Assembly (NCBI GenBank): GCA_934095965.1
Contig: CAKOKR010000004.1
Span: forward strand, 1-51,550
From: an uncultured Bacilli bacterium
Lineage (GTDB): Bacteria > Bacillota_I > Bacilli_A > RF39 > UBA660
Direction of reading: 5' to 3'
DNA length: 51,550 bases
The notes below the pieces were generated by a model. It worked only from the letters and a program-made list of their open reading frames with translations. It did no database searches and was not told where the DNA came from. The translations under genes were made by a program, and so were the position numbers. How positions within the stretch are numbered: position 1 is the first letter of the stretch; the number at the start of each line of letters is the position of its first letter. Below are positions 1 to 9,510 of this stretch, one piece after another.

Positions 1-44
1 ACTTATTAATTTTAACAATATATTTTATGTTTGTCAAATATTAC

Positions 45-662
45 TTATGTTTTTACCCTTAAATTTGGAAATTTTTCTTCAATTTCACCATTTTTATACG
101 TTTTATCTATATATTTATCTATTTTTGTAGTAGGAGCAATACCTCTTTTTCTTTTAGAATATCTATTTACTATACCAGTTGTTTTACTAATATCAAAGAT
201 TAAAAATAAAAATATAAGTATCGTTACCACTTTCAAAGGTCTTGAATAAATTTTATTAAAAGCATTTGTGTATAACTTAAGTCCCCATTTAATCCATATA
301 CTTGATAAAACACCCCAAGTAATAGATGCAACAATATTTATTCTTCCTGTATTATATGTCCATGTACTTGTATGTAATACATATTCTTGAAAAATAGATG
401 CTAAATATTCAAAAATTGTACAAATTACAATACTTCCAACAAAAGTAATTAATATATTTTTATCTTGAAACTTATAAAAGATAAATGTTAAAAGTAAAAT
501 TCCTATTCCATAAATAGGTTTAAGTATCATATGCCATAACCCAGGTTTAGTAATTATTCTTTTTTCTTTAATAGAGATAAGTACTGATTCAAAAATAAAA
601 CCAAATAAAGCTCCTATTATAAAAAGGCACACTATATAATAAAATAATTTTCTTTTATCCAT
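45..662 (-). CDS. Multi-pass membrane protein, putative ABC-transporter type IV family (PF06541-like)
   Basis: A protein of about 205 residues with several hydrophobic segments (roughly 8-27, 50-67, 73-90, 110-128, 145-162). The pattern FGFIFES ... GLWHMILKPIYGIG ... EYLASIFQE ... WTYNTGRIN fits the family often labelled putative ABC transporter type IV, whose function is not established. I chose the ATG at 662 because GGTGG lies 5 nt upstream; a TTG at 674 is in frame but would swallow that site. The gene is divergent from obgE. The identification is by remembered family pattern; a transport role is unproven. Confidence 0.7.
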   Translation of the reverse strand: MDKRKLFYYIVCLFIIGALFGFIFESVLISIKEKRIITKPGLWHMILKPIYGIGILLLTFIFYKFQDKNILITFVGSIVICTIFEYLASIFQEYVLHTSTWTYNTGRINIVASITWGVLSSIWIKWGLKLYTNAFNKIYSRPLKVVTILIFLFLIFDISKTTGIVNRYSKRKRGIAPTTKIDKYIDKTYKNGEIEEKFPNLRVKT

Positions 663-710
663 AATATCCACCAATTATAGTATGGATTAATTTATTATTT
701 ACATACTCAC

Positions 711-739
711 TTGTGAAAAAAGAAATTTCATGGTAGAAT
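711..739 (+). promoter_or_regulatory. Sigma-A-type promoter of obgE
   Basis: TTGTGA (711-716), a 17-nt spacer and TAGAAT (734-739) stand just before the AGGTG ribosome binding site at 746-750. Confidence 0.6.
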
Positions 740-757
740 TATAGCAGGTGATTTTTT

Positions 758-2023
758 ATGTTCGTAGATGAATTAAATATAAAATTAATGGCAGGACCTG
801 GTGGTGATGGATGTACATCATTTCGTAGAGAAAAATTTGTACCAATGGGTGGACCTGATGGAGGAAATGGTGGACGTGGTGCCAGTATTATTTTTAAGGT
901 TGATAAAAATTTAAAAACTTTAATTGATTTAAGTTATCGTAAAATAATTAAAGCTCCGAAAGGAGAAAATGGTAAAGGTTCAAATAAATATGGCAAAAAT
1001 GCCGAAGATATAATTATTATGGTACCTGAAGGAACAACAGTAATTAATACAAATACTAATGAAGTAATGGCAGATTTAATAACTGATGGTGAAGAATTTG
1101 TTGCAGCTAAAGGTGGCCGTGGTGGAAAAGGAAATAAATCATTTGCCACTCATGATGTACCAGCCCCAAAATTTAGTGAAAAGGGTGAACCAGGTGAAGA
1201 AATAATAGTTAAATTGGAATTAAAAGTTTTAGCAGATGTGGGTCTAGTAGGTATGCCAAGTGTAGGTAAATCAACACTTTTATCAGTTATCAGTGCATCA
1301 AAACCTAAAATAGCAGCATATCATTTTACAACATTAAATCCAAACCTTGGAGTAGTAAAACTAAAAAATAATGAATCATTTGTAATGGCAGATTTACCAG
1401 GACTTATTGAAGGAGCTAGCGAAGGAATTGGTCTTGGAACATTATTTTTAAAACATGCAATGCGTACTAGAGTACTTGCTCATGTTGTTGACATGGGTTC
1501 AAGCGAAGGCAGAGATCCAATCGAAGACTATAAAATAATCAGAAATGAAATATGCAAATATAGTGAAATATTAAAAAACAAAAAAGAAGTAGTAATAGCA
1601 AATAAAATGGATTTAGAAAACGCTAAAGAAAACTTAGAAAAATTTAAAAAAGCATATCCTGAAATTTTAGTTATTCCAATCAGTTGTTATGAAATGAATG
1701 GTATTGAAGACATGCTTACTAAATTAAATGATATTTTAAAAAATACTCCGAAGGAAGATTTATATCCAAAAGAATCATTCAAGATGTACAAGTATGAAGA
1801 TTTAAAACCTTATAGTATTAAAAAAGATGGTAACATCTGGATAGTAAGTGGAAAAGAAATAGAAACATTACTCTTAATGACAAAGTTTAATGAAGATGAA
1901 GGAGTATTAAGATTTGCTCGTAAATTTAAAGGAATGGGTATCGAAGATGAACTTGAACGTCTCGGAGCTAAAAAAGGTGATGAAGTTCAAATACTAGATT
2001 ATATGTTCACTTTTAAAGATTAA
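758..2023 (+). CDS. obgE: GTPase Obg/CgtA
   Basis: Essential ribosome-associated GTPase acting in 50S assembly and stress or sporulation control. The glycine-rich Obg fold covers residues 1-158 (GPGGDGCTSFRREKF, GGRGGKGN). The G domain follows, with G1 GMPSVGKST at 165-173, DLPG at 212-215 and NKMD at 282-285. An OCT (C-terminal Obg) domain fills about 340-421. The length of 421 residues is normal for the family. ATG has AGGTG 7 nt upstream. The gene is monocistronic: own promoter before it and a terminator right after it. Confidence 0.97.
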   Translation: MFVDELNIKLMAGPGGDGCTSFRREKFVPMGGPDGGNGGRGASIIFKVDKNLKTLIDLSYRKIIKAPKGENGKGSNKYGKNAEDIIIMVPEGTTVINTNTNEVMADLITDGEEFVAAKGGRGGKGNKSFATHDVPAPKFSEKGEPGEEIIVKLELKVLADVGLVGMPSVGKSTLLSVISASKPKIAAYHFTTLNPNLGVVKLKNNESFVMADLPGLIEGASEGIGLGTLFLKHAMRTRVLAHVVDMGSSEGRDPIEDYKIIRNEICKYSEILKNKKEVVIANKMDLENAKENLEKFKKAYPEILVIPISCYEMNGIEDMLTKLNDILKNTPKEDLYPKESFKMYKYEDLKPYSIKKDGNIWIVSGKEIETLLLMTKFNEDEGVLRFARKFKGMGIEDELERLGAKKGDEVQILDYMFTFKD

Positions 2024-2029
2024 TTAAAT

Positions 2030-2060
2030 AACTAACGTTTAGAAATATTCGTTAGTTTTT
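2030..2060 (+). terminator. Intrinsic terminator of obgE
   Basis: ACTAACG (2031-2037) pairs with CGTTAGT (2050-2056) and is followed by a T run. Confidence 0.75.
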
Positions 2061-2069
2061 ATATACATT

Positions 2070-2100
2070 TTGTTAATTTTGTGATAGAATATATCTCACT
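2070..2100 (+). promoter_or_regulatory. Promoter of the tandem paralogue pair
   Basis: TTGTTA (2070-2075), a 19-nt spacer and an extended -10 TGA-TAGAAT ending at 2100; GGGGGA precedes the ATG at 2113. Confidence 0.5.
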
Positions 2101-2112
2101 AATGGGGGATAT

Positions 2113-3996
2113 ATGAAACTATTTAATTGGTTATTTAAAAAAGAAAAAGAATCTAATAATGTTAATCTTGTTAATTTACAAGATTTTATTAAGATGCCTT
2201 CATCTTCATTTTATAATGAACATAATGAAGAATATCAAAAATACTATAAAGAATATAATAAAATATTAAATGAAAAAAGAAGTATAACTAGCATAGATTT
2301 ATCATTAGAAGAAGACTTATCAATAAACTTTTATAGCACAATTATAACAAAGTTATCCCTAGAGTTATCATATATTATTAATCCAGTTAATCAAAGCGAA
2401 GAAAGAAATAAATCTGGTCTAAAAAAGATTATGTTAAAATTTTTAGTTTACCAACAAGAAATGAATGAATATAGAAACAACTTATATATTAAATATAAAG
2501 TTTTAAAAGATATCTTAACTAAAAGAATATTTTTAAAACCAAGTAAAAAAGATGCTATAAAAAGTGAAATAAATAATATCGAAGGGAAAATCATAGCTAT
2601 TTCTAATAATATTCATGCAATTGAACTTGAAATAACAAACTATTATCAAATGATTAGTTTATATGAATTTAGTGATAATGAAAAATATTTATCTGATAAA
2701 TACAATAATTTAATTGAATACATTAAAGTATTTAATTTAAATTCAAATTTTGAAAATTCACTATCAAACATTGTAGCTATGGAAATAATGCTTGAAAAAT
2801 ATATTATAAAAAATGATATTGTTAAAGAAATGGAAAATACCCTGGAAAACATAAATATAGAAACAACAAATTGTGATATAATTGATGAGTTGATTATAAA
2901 ATCTAGATGTGTTAAAGATTTATTCAACAAAGAAAATGGAGAATATCTTCTTAAAAAATCATACCAATTAAAATATAACTTTATAAAAAACTCTTATAAA
3001 ACAAAAATTGTAGTAAATGAACAATTTAAAATAAAAACTGATGATGAAAAAGAATATTTAATAAATTATTTACAAAAAGATATTTTTGATACTCTTAAAG
3101 ATTCAAATGGTGCTATCAAAAATACTTACCAAGATAACAAAAGATTTGTTATTACAACTTTAAGAAAAATATTATCAGATATTAACCTCGAAAATATTTT
3201 TAATGATTCACTTGCATTAAGTTTTCTATTTAATATAACAAATATCAATAATTTAAGATTTTTATTTAACAACACATTAATTGAAGATGGTAATAAAACT
3301 ATATCTTTAACATGCTATATAATTAATATGTATTGTTTAAAAGATACAAATGAAAATAAAGAAAATGATTATATTAATTACTACCATTTCTTCCTAGAAA
3401 TACTTGATAATAAGGAAATATTTTATGTTCCCGAAGGTTTAGTGGATTCAGAAACAGATTTTAATAAAAGTAAAGAATTTTACCCACCTTACTGGGAAAA
3501 ATATGATTATCAAATAGTTAATAGTCTTTTTGCAAGAAAAAAGGTTGTGTTTCCAAGTCAACTAAAAAAAGCAAAATTGTATAATAGATCAGTCACTATC
3601 GAAGAACTTTATCTAAATGAAGGTCTTGAAGAGATAAATCATTTGGTTGATTATATATATAAGATGTATATTCCAAGCAGTATAAAAGAAATGAGTGCAT
3701 CAAAAAATGTCTTAGAATATATCTTTGATGATTGTAATAATTCATTATTTTTTAATAATGCCCAAAAATTTAAAACGTTTATTAAAAGAATATATTTACG
3801 ACAATCTGGAGTACTACATATTGATTTGGATGTTTACCCTACCCCTGTAATAATAATTTTAAAAAATGGCGAAAATAAATTTGTTTATGAAATAAGATAT
3901 GTAAGGTATTATTCCCTTAATAAAAAGGTAAATGACATTTATAATAAAATGCAAGAAGATATCAAAAATGATTTAATTTTAAAACGAGGTAAATAA
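2113..3996 (+). CDS. Large protein of unknown function, paralogue 1
   Basis: A 627-residue protein with no signal peptide or membrane segment that I can see; rich in Lys, Asn, Ile and Glu and probably mostly helical. It opens with MKLFNWLFK, then a conserved block NNVNLVNLQDFIKMP. Near 490-530 a stretch with LNEGLEEI and MYIPSSIKEM resembles one or two BspA-type leucine-rich repeats, a weak resemblance only. It forms a pair with the next gene: the stop TAA overlaps the following ATG by one base, so translation is coupled. The first ~60 residues of the two are nearly identical and the rest diverges. No function can be assigned. Confidence 0.85.
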   Translation: MKLFNWLFKKEKESNNVNLVNLQDFIKMPSSSFYNEHNEEYQKYYKEYNKILNEKRSITSIDLSLEEDLSINFYSTIITKLSLELSYIINPVNQSEERNKSGLKKIMLKFLVYQQEMNEYRNNLYIKYKVLKDILTKRIFLKPSKKDAIKSEINNIEGKIIAISNNIHAIELEITNYYQMISLYEFSDNEKYLSDKYNNLIEYIKVFNLNSNFENSLSNIVAMEIMLEKYIIKNDIVKEMENTLENINIETTNCDIIDELIIKSRCVKDLFNKENGEYLLKKSYQLKYNFIKNSYKTKIVVNEQFKIKTDDEKEYLINYLQKDIFDTLKDSNGAIKNTYQDNKRFVITTLRKILSDINLENIFNDSLALSFLFNITNINNLRFLFNNTLIEDGNKTISLTCYIINMYCLKDTNENKENDYINYYHFFLEILDNKEIFYVPEGLVDSETDFNKSKEFYPPYWEKYDYQIVNSLFARKKVVFPSQLKKAKLYNRSVTIEELYLNEGLEEINHLVDYIYKMYIPSSIKEMSASKNVLEYIFDDCNNSLFFNNAQKFKTFIKRIYLRQSGVLHIDLDVYPTPVIIILKNGENKFVYEIRYVRYYSLNKKVNDIYNKMQEDIKNDLILKRGK

Positions 3997-6026
3997 TGAA
4001 ACTATTTAATTGGTTATTTAAAAATTCTTCTAAACCTAATAATGTTAATCTTGTTAATTTACAAGATTTTATTAAGATGCCTCCATCTTCATTTTATAAT
4101 AAACATAATGAAGAATACCAAAAGTACTATAAGGAATACACCAAAGTTTTAAAAGAAAAAAGAAGTTTAACTTCCGTTGATATAACCCTAAATGAAGATA
4201 TTAATTTACATATCAATAATATAACTAGATTAATTTTAGAACTTGATAACATTCTTAATCCCGTAAATAATAATACAAAGAGAAATAACATTGATTTAAA
4301 AATAATAATTAGCAAATTAAAATATTACATGATTGAATTAAATGATTACAAAGATGAGTTATTTATAAAATGGAAAGCATTGAAAGACATAAATAAAAAA
4401 ATATTTTTAAGTAATAATAAAAGATGTGCTATAAATGAAAGAATAAATTCAATAATAAATGAACTAGTAATTGTAAATAGTAATATGAATGCAATTAATC
4501 TAGAAATAGGTACATATCTAAATTTAATAGATGCATCAAATATAAAAATTATTGATAATACCATTGAATTTTTAACCAAAAGATATAACACTCTAAAAGA
4601 ATATTTACATATATTAAAAATAAAAAATAAAATAAAAGATATAACAATAGAAAATATTGTATACATGGAAATATTACTAGAAAAATATATTGTAAAAAAT
4701 GATATTATAAAGTATATAAAAGATAATATTGGTAATAATCATGATTATGATAGGTTAATTACAATGTGTGTTATAGTAAAAGATTATAGTAGTAAAGATG
4801 TAGATGATTTACTTGAGAAAATCGTAAAACTAAAGGTAAAACTATATAAAGAAAATTGTAAAAGAGAAGGTGTAGCAAAAGAACCTCTATTAAATAATAA
4901 AACATCCATTTATGAAGCTAATGTATTAGAAAAACTTATATTTAATGAAATAAATAATGTACTAGAAAATACGAAAAATAAAGAAAAAAGAGAATGTTTA
5001 AGAAATATCTTAATGGATGAAACTGGTTATAACATTAAAAATATTTTGAAAGACACTAAAAAATTAAGTGTATTATTTAACTTTAATTATAATTTATACG
5101 GCTTCTTTTCTAAAATCAACATAAAAAATAATTTGAATTTAAATTGTTATACTTGGTCAAGTGATGAAATATCATTGCTTGAATATTTTAGAATTATTGA
5201 ACATATCGAAAATGTAGGTAAAAAAGATATTCAAATAATAAAAAGAGTATATGATTATAACAATGAATGGAATATAAGAAACTTAAATATTCTAAACATT
5301 TTAAAAGAATATTACCCTTATTATCAGTTATATAAAACATTAAAGTTTAATAAAAAAGAAATATGTTTTCGTGTTAAAAGAATCTGCTTTGATTTTAAAA
5401 ACATTACAGATGAATACATACCAAAGACAAATTTAGAAAGTGAAATAGAAAAAATAATGTTTTTAAAAGATATATTTAACTATAGAAAACAAAATGGAAA
5501 CTCAGTGATATATGCAAATGCCAAGCTAGAAAGTTTTCACTTTTGCGCAAGTTTGCTTGAAAATATTTTAAGTAATTATAATAATTTAATGAAATGTGGC
5601 TCTTTAGAATTTAATTTAAATAATAATAAGCTAAAAGATGTGTTAATTAATTACAACAACACTCCGTACGAAGTAAAACTCGGACCAAATGTAGAATCAT
5701 GCATTCTCCGTGGCAATGTTAAATTTGTGACTTTCGAAAATTTTCAAAATTCTAAAGTTTTAAGTGATGCCGAATCTATAAGAAAACTATTAGGTATTAT
5801 CTATGGGTATTATTATACTATAAGAAGTGATTTTGATGTAACTTTTATCTTTAGTGGAAGATATTCATATCAAATTAATTTAGGTAAGATAGTTAAAAGC
5901 ATTGATAAAAAGATAAGTTACAACGAAGTATTAGATATTTTAACTAAAAAAATAATACGATACATAAATGAATTTAAAATATTAGAAACAAAAAAAGATG
6001 CTAATTTACGGAGAACTCGCCCATAA
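3996..6026 (+). CDS. Large protein of unknown function, paralogue 2
   Basis: A 676-residue partner of the upstream gene with the same MKLFNWLFK start and DFIKMPPSSFYN block, then only distant similarity. It shares a conserved middle segment (VYMEILLEKYIVKNDIIK here, VAMEIMLEKYIIKNDIVK upstream), so the homology runs beyond the N-terminus. GAGG lies 8 nt before the ATG. It is probably cytoplasmic. The pair lies between obgE and ruvA. Function unknown. Confidence 0.85.
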   Translation: MKLFNWLFKNSSKPNNVNLVNLQDFIKMPPSSFYNKHNEEYQKYYKEYTKVLKEKRSLTSVDITLNEDINLHINNITRLILELDNILNPVNNNTKRNNIDLKIIISKLKYYMIELNDYKDELFIKWKALKDINKKIFLSNNKRCAINERINSIINELVIVNSNMNAINLEIGTYLNLIDASNIKIIDNTIEFLTKRYNTLKEYLHILKIKNKIKDITIENIVYMEILLEKYIVKNDIIKYIKDNIGNNHDYDRLITMCVIVKDYSSKDVDDLLEKIVKLKVKLYKENCKREGVAKEPLLNNKTSIYEANVLEKLIFNEINNVLENTKNKEKRECLRNILMDETGYNIKNILKDTKKLSVLFNFNYNLYGFFSKINIKNNLNLNCYTWSSDEISLLEYFRIIEHIENVGKKDIQIIKRVYDYNNEWNIRNLNILNILKEYYPYYQLYKTLKFNKKEICFRVKRICFDFKNITDEYIPKTNLESEIEKIMFLKDIFNYRKQNGNSVIYANAKLESFHFCASLLENILSNYNNLMKCGSLEFNLNNNKLKDVLINYNNTPYEVKLGPNVESCILRGNVKFVTFENFQNSKVLSDAESIRKLLGIIYGYYYTIRSDFDVTFIFSGRYSYQINLGKIVKSIDKKISYNEVLDILTKKIIRYINEFKILETKKDANLRRTRP

Positions 6027-6074
6027 ATATTGATAAATTTTAATAATTTTGATATTATATAGGTGGTGAATGAA

Positions 6075-6632
6075 ATGTATAGTTATATAATAGGTACGAT
6101 TACAGAAATAAATAGTAATAGCATTGTAATTGAATGTAATAAAATTGGATATTTAATTTTTGTTCCAAATCCATTTTGTTATGAAATAGGTAATGAATAT
6201 AAAGTTTATGTTTATAACAAAATAGCTGAAGATGAATACAGTTTATATGGTTTTAAAACAAAAGAAGAATATGAATTATTCATAAAATTAATCAGTGTCA
6301 AAGGACTTGGAGCAAAATTAGCACTTCCAATTCTTGCAACAGGTTCAATCGCTGGTATAGTTGATGCAATAGATCGTGAAAATATTTTGTATTTAACAAA
6401 ATTTCCTAAAATCGGAGAAAAACTTGCTCGTCAAATTATTCTTGATTTAAAAGGTAAAATTGATATTGAAGTTAGTGATGAGATAGCTAGCGATAACACT
6501 GAAGATTTAATGGATACATTAACTGCTTTAGGATATAAATCTTCTGAAATTAAAAAGATACTTGGTCAAGTTGATAAGAGTAAATCACTAGAAGAACAAG
6601 TTAAAGAAGCATTAAGATTATTGCTTAAGTAG
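6075..6632 (+). CDS. ruvA: Holliday junction helicase subunit RuvA
   Basis: DNA-binding subunit that loads RuvB on Holliday junctions. The N-terminal OB fold (MYSYIIGTITEI) is followed by helix-hairpin-helix motifs around 70-130 (VKGLGAKLALPIL and FPKIGEKLARQIILDLKGK) and a short C-terminal RuvB-binding domain (TLTALGYKSSEIKKIL). About 185 residues, slightly short. The ATG at 6075 fits family starts and lies 8 nt after AGGTGG; GTG codons at 6063 and 6066 are part of that site. No ruvB follows: a prepilin gene begins 8 nt later. Confidence 0.93.
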   Translation: MYSYIIGTITEINSNSIVIECNKIGYLIFVPNPFCYEIGNEYKVYVYNKIAEDEYSLYGFKTKEEYELFIKLISVKGLGAKLALPILATGSIAGIVDAIDRENILYLTKFPKIGEKLARQIILDLKGKIDIEVSDEIASDNTEDLMDTLTALGYKSSEIKKILGQVDKSKSLEEQVKEALRLLLK

Positions 6633-6639
6633 GTGCATC

Positions 6640-7095
6640 ATGAATAATAAGGGTTTTACATTAGTGGAATTACTTGCGGTCATTGTTATCATTGTTATTG
6701 TTACACTTCTTACCAATGCCGGAGTAAATGCCTTGCAAAAAGGTGTAAATCAAAGTATCTGGAATAGCAATAAATCTTTGATTGAAACATCCGCTGCAAA
6801 ATTTGGAAGTGATCGTCTTGAACAACTAAAAGAGTTAACTACTAAATGCACTATTGATTATAAAGAATATAATCATTGTATGCAAATTAAAGTAAATAAA
6901 CTTATCGAAAAAGGTTACCTTAAAACAAAAGATAAGATTGAATATGAAGGAAATACTATGAAGGTAGTAATAAATCCCACAATTGAAAAAGATGAAAGTA
7001 CAAATATAAATTTTAATAATGGCTATTATGTCAATGAAAAGATGATATATATATATGTTATAAATGATATTGTATATGCAAAATACATGGGTTAG
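6640..7095 (+). CDS. Type IV prepilin-like protein (ComGC/major pilin type)
   Basis: 151 residues with a classical class III signal: MNNKG then FTLVELLAVIVIIVIVTLL, giving prepilin peptidase cleavage after Gly5 and Glu at mature position 5. A hydrophobic helix is followed by a small globular part with two cysteines (TKCTIDYKEYNHC). It is probably assembled into a competence-type or type IV pilus; the assembly ATPase and platform protein are not in this window. It follows ruvA closely and ends in its own terminator. Confidence 0.85.
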   Translation: MNNKGFTLVELLAVIVIIVIVTLLTNAGVNALQKGVNQSIWNSNKSLIETSAAKFGSDRLEQLKELTTKCTIDYKEYNHCMQIKVNKLIEKGYLKTKDKIEYEGNTMKVVINPTIEKDESTNINFNNGYYVNEKMIYIYVINDIVYAKYMG

Positions 7096-7114
7096 AGTTC
7101 TAATCCATGTTTTA
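7085..7114 (+). terminator. Intrinsic terminator overlapping the prepilin stop codon
   Basis: ACATGGGTTAGA (7085-7096) pairs with TCTAATCCATGT (7099-7110), one G-U pair, then TTTTAATTT. Confidence 0.6.
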
Positions 7115-7143
7115 ATTTCATATTATTTTCTAGGAGGAAAAAT

Positions 7144-7809
7144 ATGAATTTAGTTATACCATTTACAAAAGATATTAAGTTTAAAACAAACATCGGAGAA
7201 ATATTAAGTGTTTCTCTTGAACATGATTACTCATCAAATGAAGAAGAAGTTCTAGGTAATTTCACCATCTCCGGAGAATACAAAATGCACGAGGTAAGTG
7301 TAAACAAAGAAAAGTTTTCATTTGTATTACCGTTCTCAGTAAGTCTTTCATCAAAAATTGATCCTGATTCAGTAGTCTTTGAAATCGAAGACTTTACGTA
7401 TGAAGTAATTGATTGTGATACCTTGAGAGTAAATATCGAATATAGCATTAAAGCTGAAGAAGTAAAAAAAGTAGAAATGCTAAAAAGTGATGATGATGTA
7501 TCACTAGAAAAATTACTTGATGAAATTGATGATGAAAGAACAGAAGTGCCAGATGAACCCAAGGAAGAGGCAAAAGATGAGGAAACCAACGAAAGAATAG
7601 GTGCTGAAGAAGAAAATACAATATTAAATAATATAAAGATGGATGATGAAAAATATGTTACATATTATATTCATGAAATGAAAGAAACAGATACAATTGA
7701 TACATTATGTGTTAAATATAATACATCAAAAAACACTTTAGAAAAATACAATGATTTAAATAACTTAACGAGCGGGGATAAAATAATAATCCCATTAATA
7801 GATGAATAA
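7144..7809 (+). CDS. spoVID: SpoVID-like spore coat morphogenetic protein with LysM domain
   Basis: 221 residues. An N-terminal beta-rich domain (about 1-110: IPFTKDIKFKTNIGEILSVSLEH) is like the SpoVID N-terminus. An acidic linker follows (about 115-165), then a C-terminal LysM domain (about 172-220: YYIHEMKETDTIDTLC ... LTSGDKIIIPLI). SpoVID directs encasement of the forespore by coat proteins. It is much shorter than the B. subtilis protein (about 575 residues), mostly in the linker. A strong GGAGG precedes the ATG. The following CotS/YsxE-like gene reproduces the B. subtilis spoVID-ysxE order, which supports the call. Confidence 0.75.
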   Translation: MNLVIPFTKDIKFKTNIGEILSVSLEHDYSSNEEEVLGNFTISGEYKMHEVSVNKEKFSFVLPFSVSLSSKIDPDSVVFEIEDFTYEVIDCDTLRVNIEYSIKAEEVKKVEMLKSDDDVSLEKLLDEIDDERTEVPDEPKEEAKDEETNERIGAEEENTILNNIKMDDEKYVTYYIHEMKETDTIDTLCVKYNTSKNTLEKYNDLNNLTSGDKIIIPLIDE

Positions 7810-8689
7810 AACTCTAGAAATATTAAAATCAATATATAAACCATACAAATACACAATAAAAGGTAAAGCAACAATTCTAGAAACAATGACCGGAGAATAC
7901 ATCATCAAAGAAAAGGATAAAGACTTAAAAGATTTATATAACTACTTAGAATCCCGTGGTTTTATTTTCTTTCCCAGTTTAATTGATGCATCAAGAAGTG
8001 ATGTTAATGTTTTTGAATATGTTAGCGATACAAAAAGGCCAGAACCTCAGAAACTTGATGATTTAATGGATACAATAGCTAGTTTACACAACAAAACTAG
8101 TTATTTTAAAGAAGTAAGCGAAGACCACTATAAAAAAATATATGAAGATATAAAAAGTAATCTACTATATTTAGATAATTATTATAATACTTTATTTGAT
8201 ATACATATTAATAATATTTACATGAGTCCTTCAGTATATTTATTCATGAGAAACTATTACCTAATTAAAAACAATATAGATTATGCCTATAAACTATTAG
8301 ATGAGTGGTATGATTTAGTAAAAACAGAGAAAAATGTACGAGTATGTATAGTTCACAATAACTTATCTCTAGATCATTATTTAAGTGATAAACTAATCAG
8401 CTGGGATCATTATCTTGTAGATACACCAGTCTTAGATATTTACAAATTATACCAAAATACCTGGGATAATATTGATTTTAAAGAACCTTTAGAAAAGTAT
8501 TTTTACAAGTTTCCATACATTGATTATGAAAAAAAACTATTATACATTTTAATGCTTATGCCCCCATCACTTCATAAAGAGAATACTGAATTTAAAAAAT
8601 GTAAAGATTTAAATAAAGTTATTAGTTATGTTTATAAAACAAAAGAATTAATATGGCCAAATGATTCTAACCATGAAGAAAAAGAATAA
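7802..8689 (+). CDS. ysxE: YsxE/CotS-family spore coat-associated kinase-fold protein
   Basis: 295 residues, overlapping the spoVID-like gene by 8 nt. It has the aminoglycoside-phosphotransferase fold of the CotS/YsxE family: a Lys in YIIKEKD as probable nucleotide contact, a Brenner-type loop VHNNLSLDHYL (about 184-194) and ISWDHYLVDTPVLDIYKLY as the metal-binding region. In this loop Asn-Leu-Ser-Leu-Asp replaces the usual Gly-Asp motif, so catalytic activity is doubtful. The neighbour supports a spore coat role. Confidence 0.75.
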   Translation: MNKTLEILKSIYKPYKYTIKGKATILETMTGEYIIKEKDKDLKDLYNYLESRGFIFFPSLIDASRSDVNVFEYVSDTKRPEPQKLDDLMDTIASLHNKTSYFKEVSEDHYKKIYEDIKSNLLYLDNYYNTLFDIHINNIYMSPSVYLFMRNYYLIKNNIDYAYKLLDEWYDLVKTEKNVRVCIVHNNLSLDHYLSDKLISWDHYLVDTPVLDIYKLYQNTWDNIDFKEPLEKYFYKFPYIDYEKKLLYILMLMPPSLHKENTEFKKCKDLNKVISYVYKTKELIWPNDSNHEEKE

Positions 8690-8856
8690 AAATATTTCAA
8701 GTAACAAAATAAATATATTAAATCTAAAAGGTAATATTAAAGTAATCAAAGTCTGATAAAAAATAAGTATCCCCAGTATAAATAATATTATAATGGTAAA
8801 ACCGTTATTATGACAATTTTTAAAGTTCATGGATTATCACCTATAATAATATATGT

Positions 8857-8886
8857 AAATCAATCATTAATGGTTGATTTTTTTTC
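8857..8886 (+). terminator. Intrinsic terminator after ysxE
   Basis: AATCAATCAT pairs with ATGGTTGATT almost without a loop (one G-U pair), followed by a run of T residues. The stretch 8690-8856 holds no convincing gene; it includes an AT-rich imperfect inverted repeat around 8790-8812. Confidence 0.7.
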
Positions 8887-8927
8887 TACTTTATTATAAA
8901 ATTAATTTAAGAATAGGATATGGTTTT

Positions 8928-9503
8928 ATGAAAAAAACAGGTTTTGCTTTTATTGAAACAATAATAACTATTGTTATATTATCAGCATCTTTATTATATC
9001 TATATAATTCATATGATGCTATCATTAGTGATGAAGAAATGAGACTTTACTATGATGATGTTGCTCACATTTATGAAACAAATTACATAAGAAAATTTTT
9101 AGATGAATACACAAATATAGATATGGTTAAAAAAACAGCATTTACAAATACTTATAGTGTTGTAATTGGTACAGACTATGAAACATTATTTACAGAAAAC
9201 CAAAAAGAATATATTAAATCATTAAGTGGAATACTTCTAAATTACCGTGTTAATCAAATGATTTTAATTGACACTAAAATGTTTGATAATTGTTTTAATG
9301 ATGAAGATGAAAAATGTAAAAATTCTCTAGTTAACATGAGTTACAATTTAAAAAATTATGTTAATACCTTAAATGATACCTCGTATGATTATTATTTAGT
9401 AGTAGAATATGCTGAAGCCCAAGATAAAAACTTAGGAATGGTTAAATGTGCTCCAGGTATTGACAAAAATTGTGTAAGCTATTATGCTTCCTTAGGTATA
9501 TAG
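8928..9503 (+). CDS. Minor prepilin, GFxxIE type
   Basis: 191 residues. MKKTG-FAFIETIITIVILSA gives a class III signal with Glu at mature position 5 and one hydrophobic helix. The globular part has four cysteines (DNCFNDEDEKCKN and VKCAPGIDKNCV), which could form two disulphides. I chose the ATG at 8928 because the prepilin cleavage site must lie near the N-terminus; the longer frame starting upstream would bury it. First gene of a three-gene operon (gap to the next gene 7 nt). Confidence 0.8.
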   Translation: MKKTGFAFIETIITIVILSASLLYLYNSYDAIISDEEMRLYYDDVAHIYETNYIRKFLDEYTNIDMVKKTAFTNTYSVVIGTDYETLFTENQKEYIKSLSGILLNYRVNQMILIDTKMFDNCFNDEDEKCKNSLVNMSYNLKNYVNTLNDTSYDYYLVVEYAEAQDKNLGMVKCAPGIDKNCVSYYASLGI

Positions 9504-9510
9504 GTGATTT

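Noticed and set aside
7227..7589. 120-residue Ser-rich minus-strand frame
   Set aside because: Mirror image of the acidic Glu/Asp codons of the spoVID-like gene.
8673..8756. 27-codon frame MKKKNKNISS... overlapping the ysxE end
   Set aside because: No ribosome binding site and composition is what random AT-rich DNA gives.
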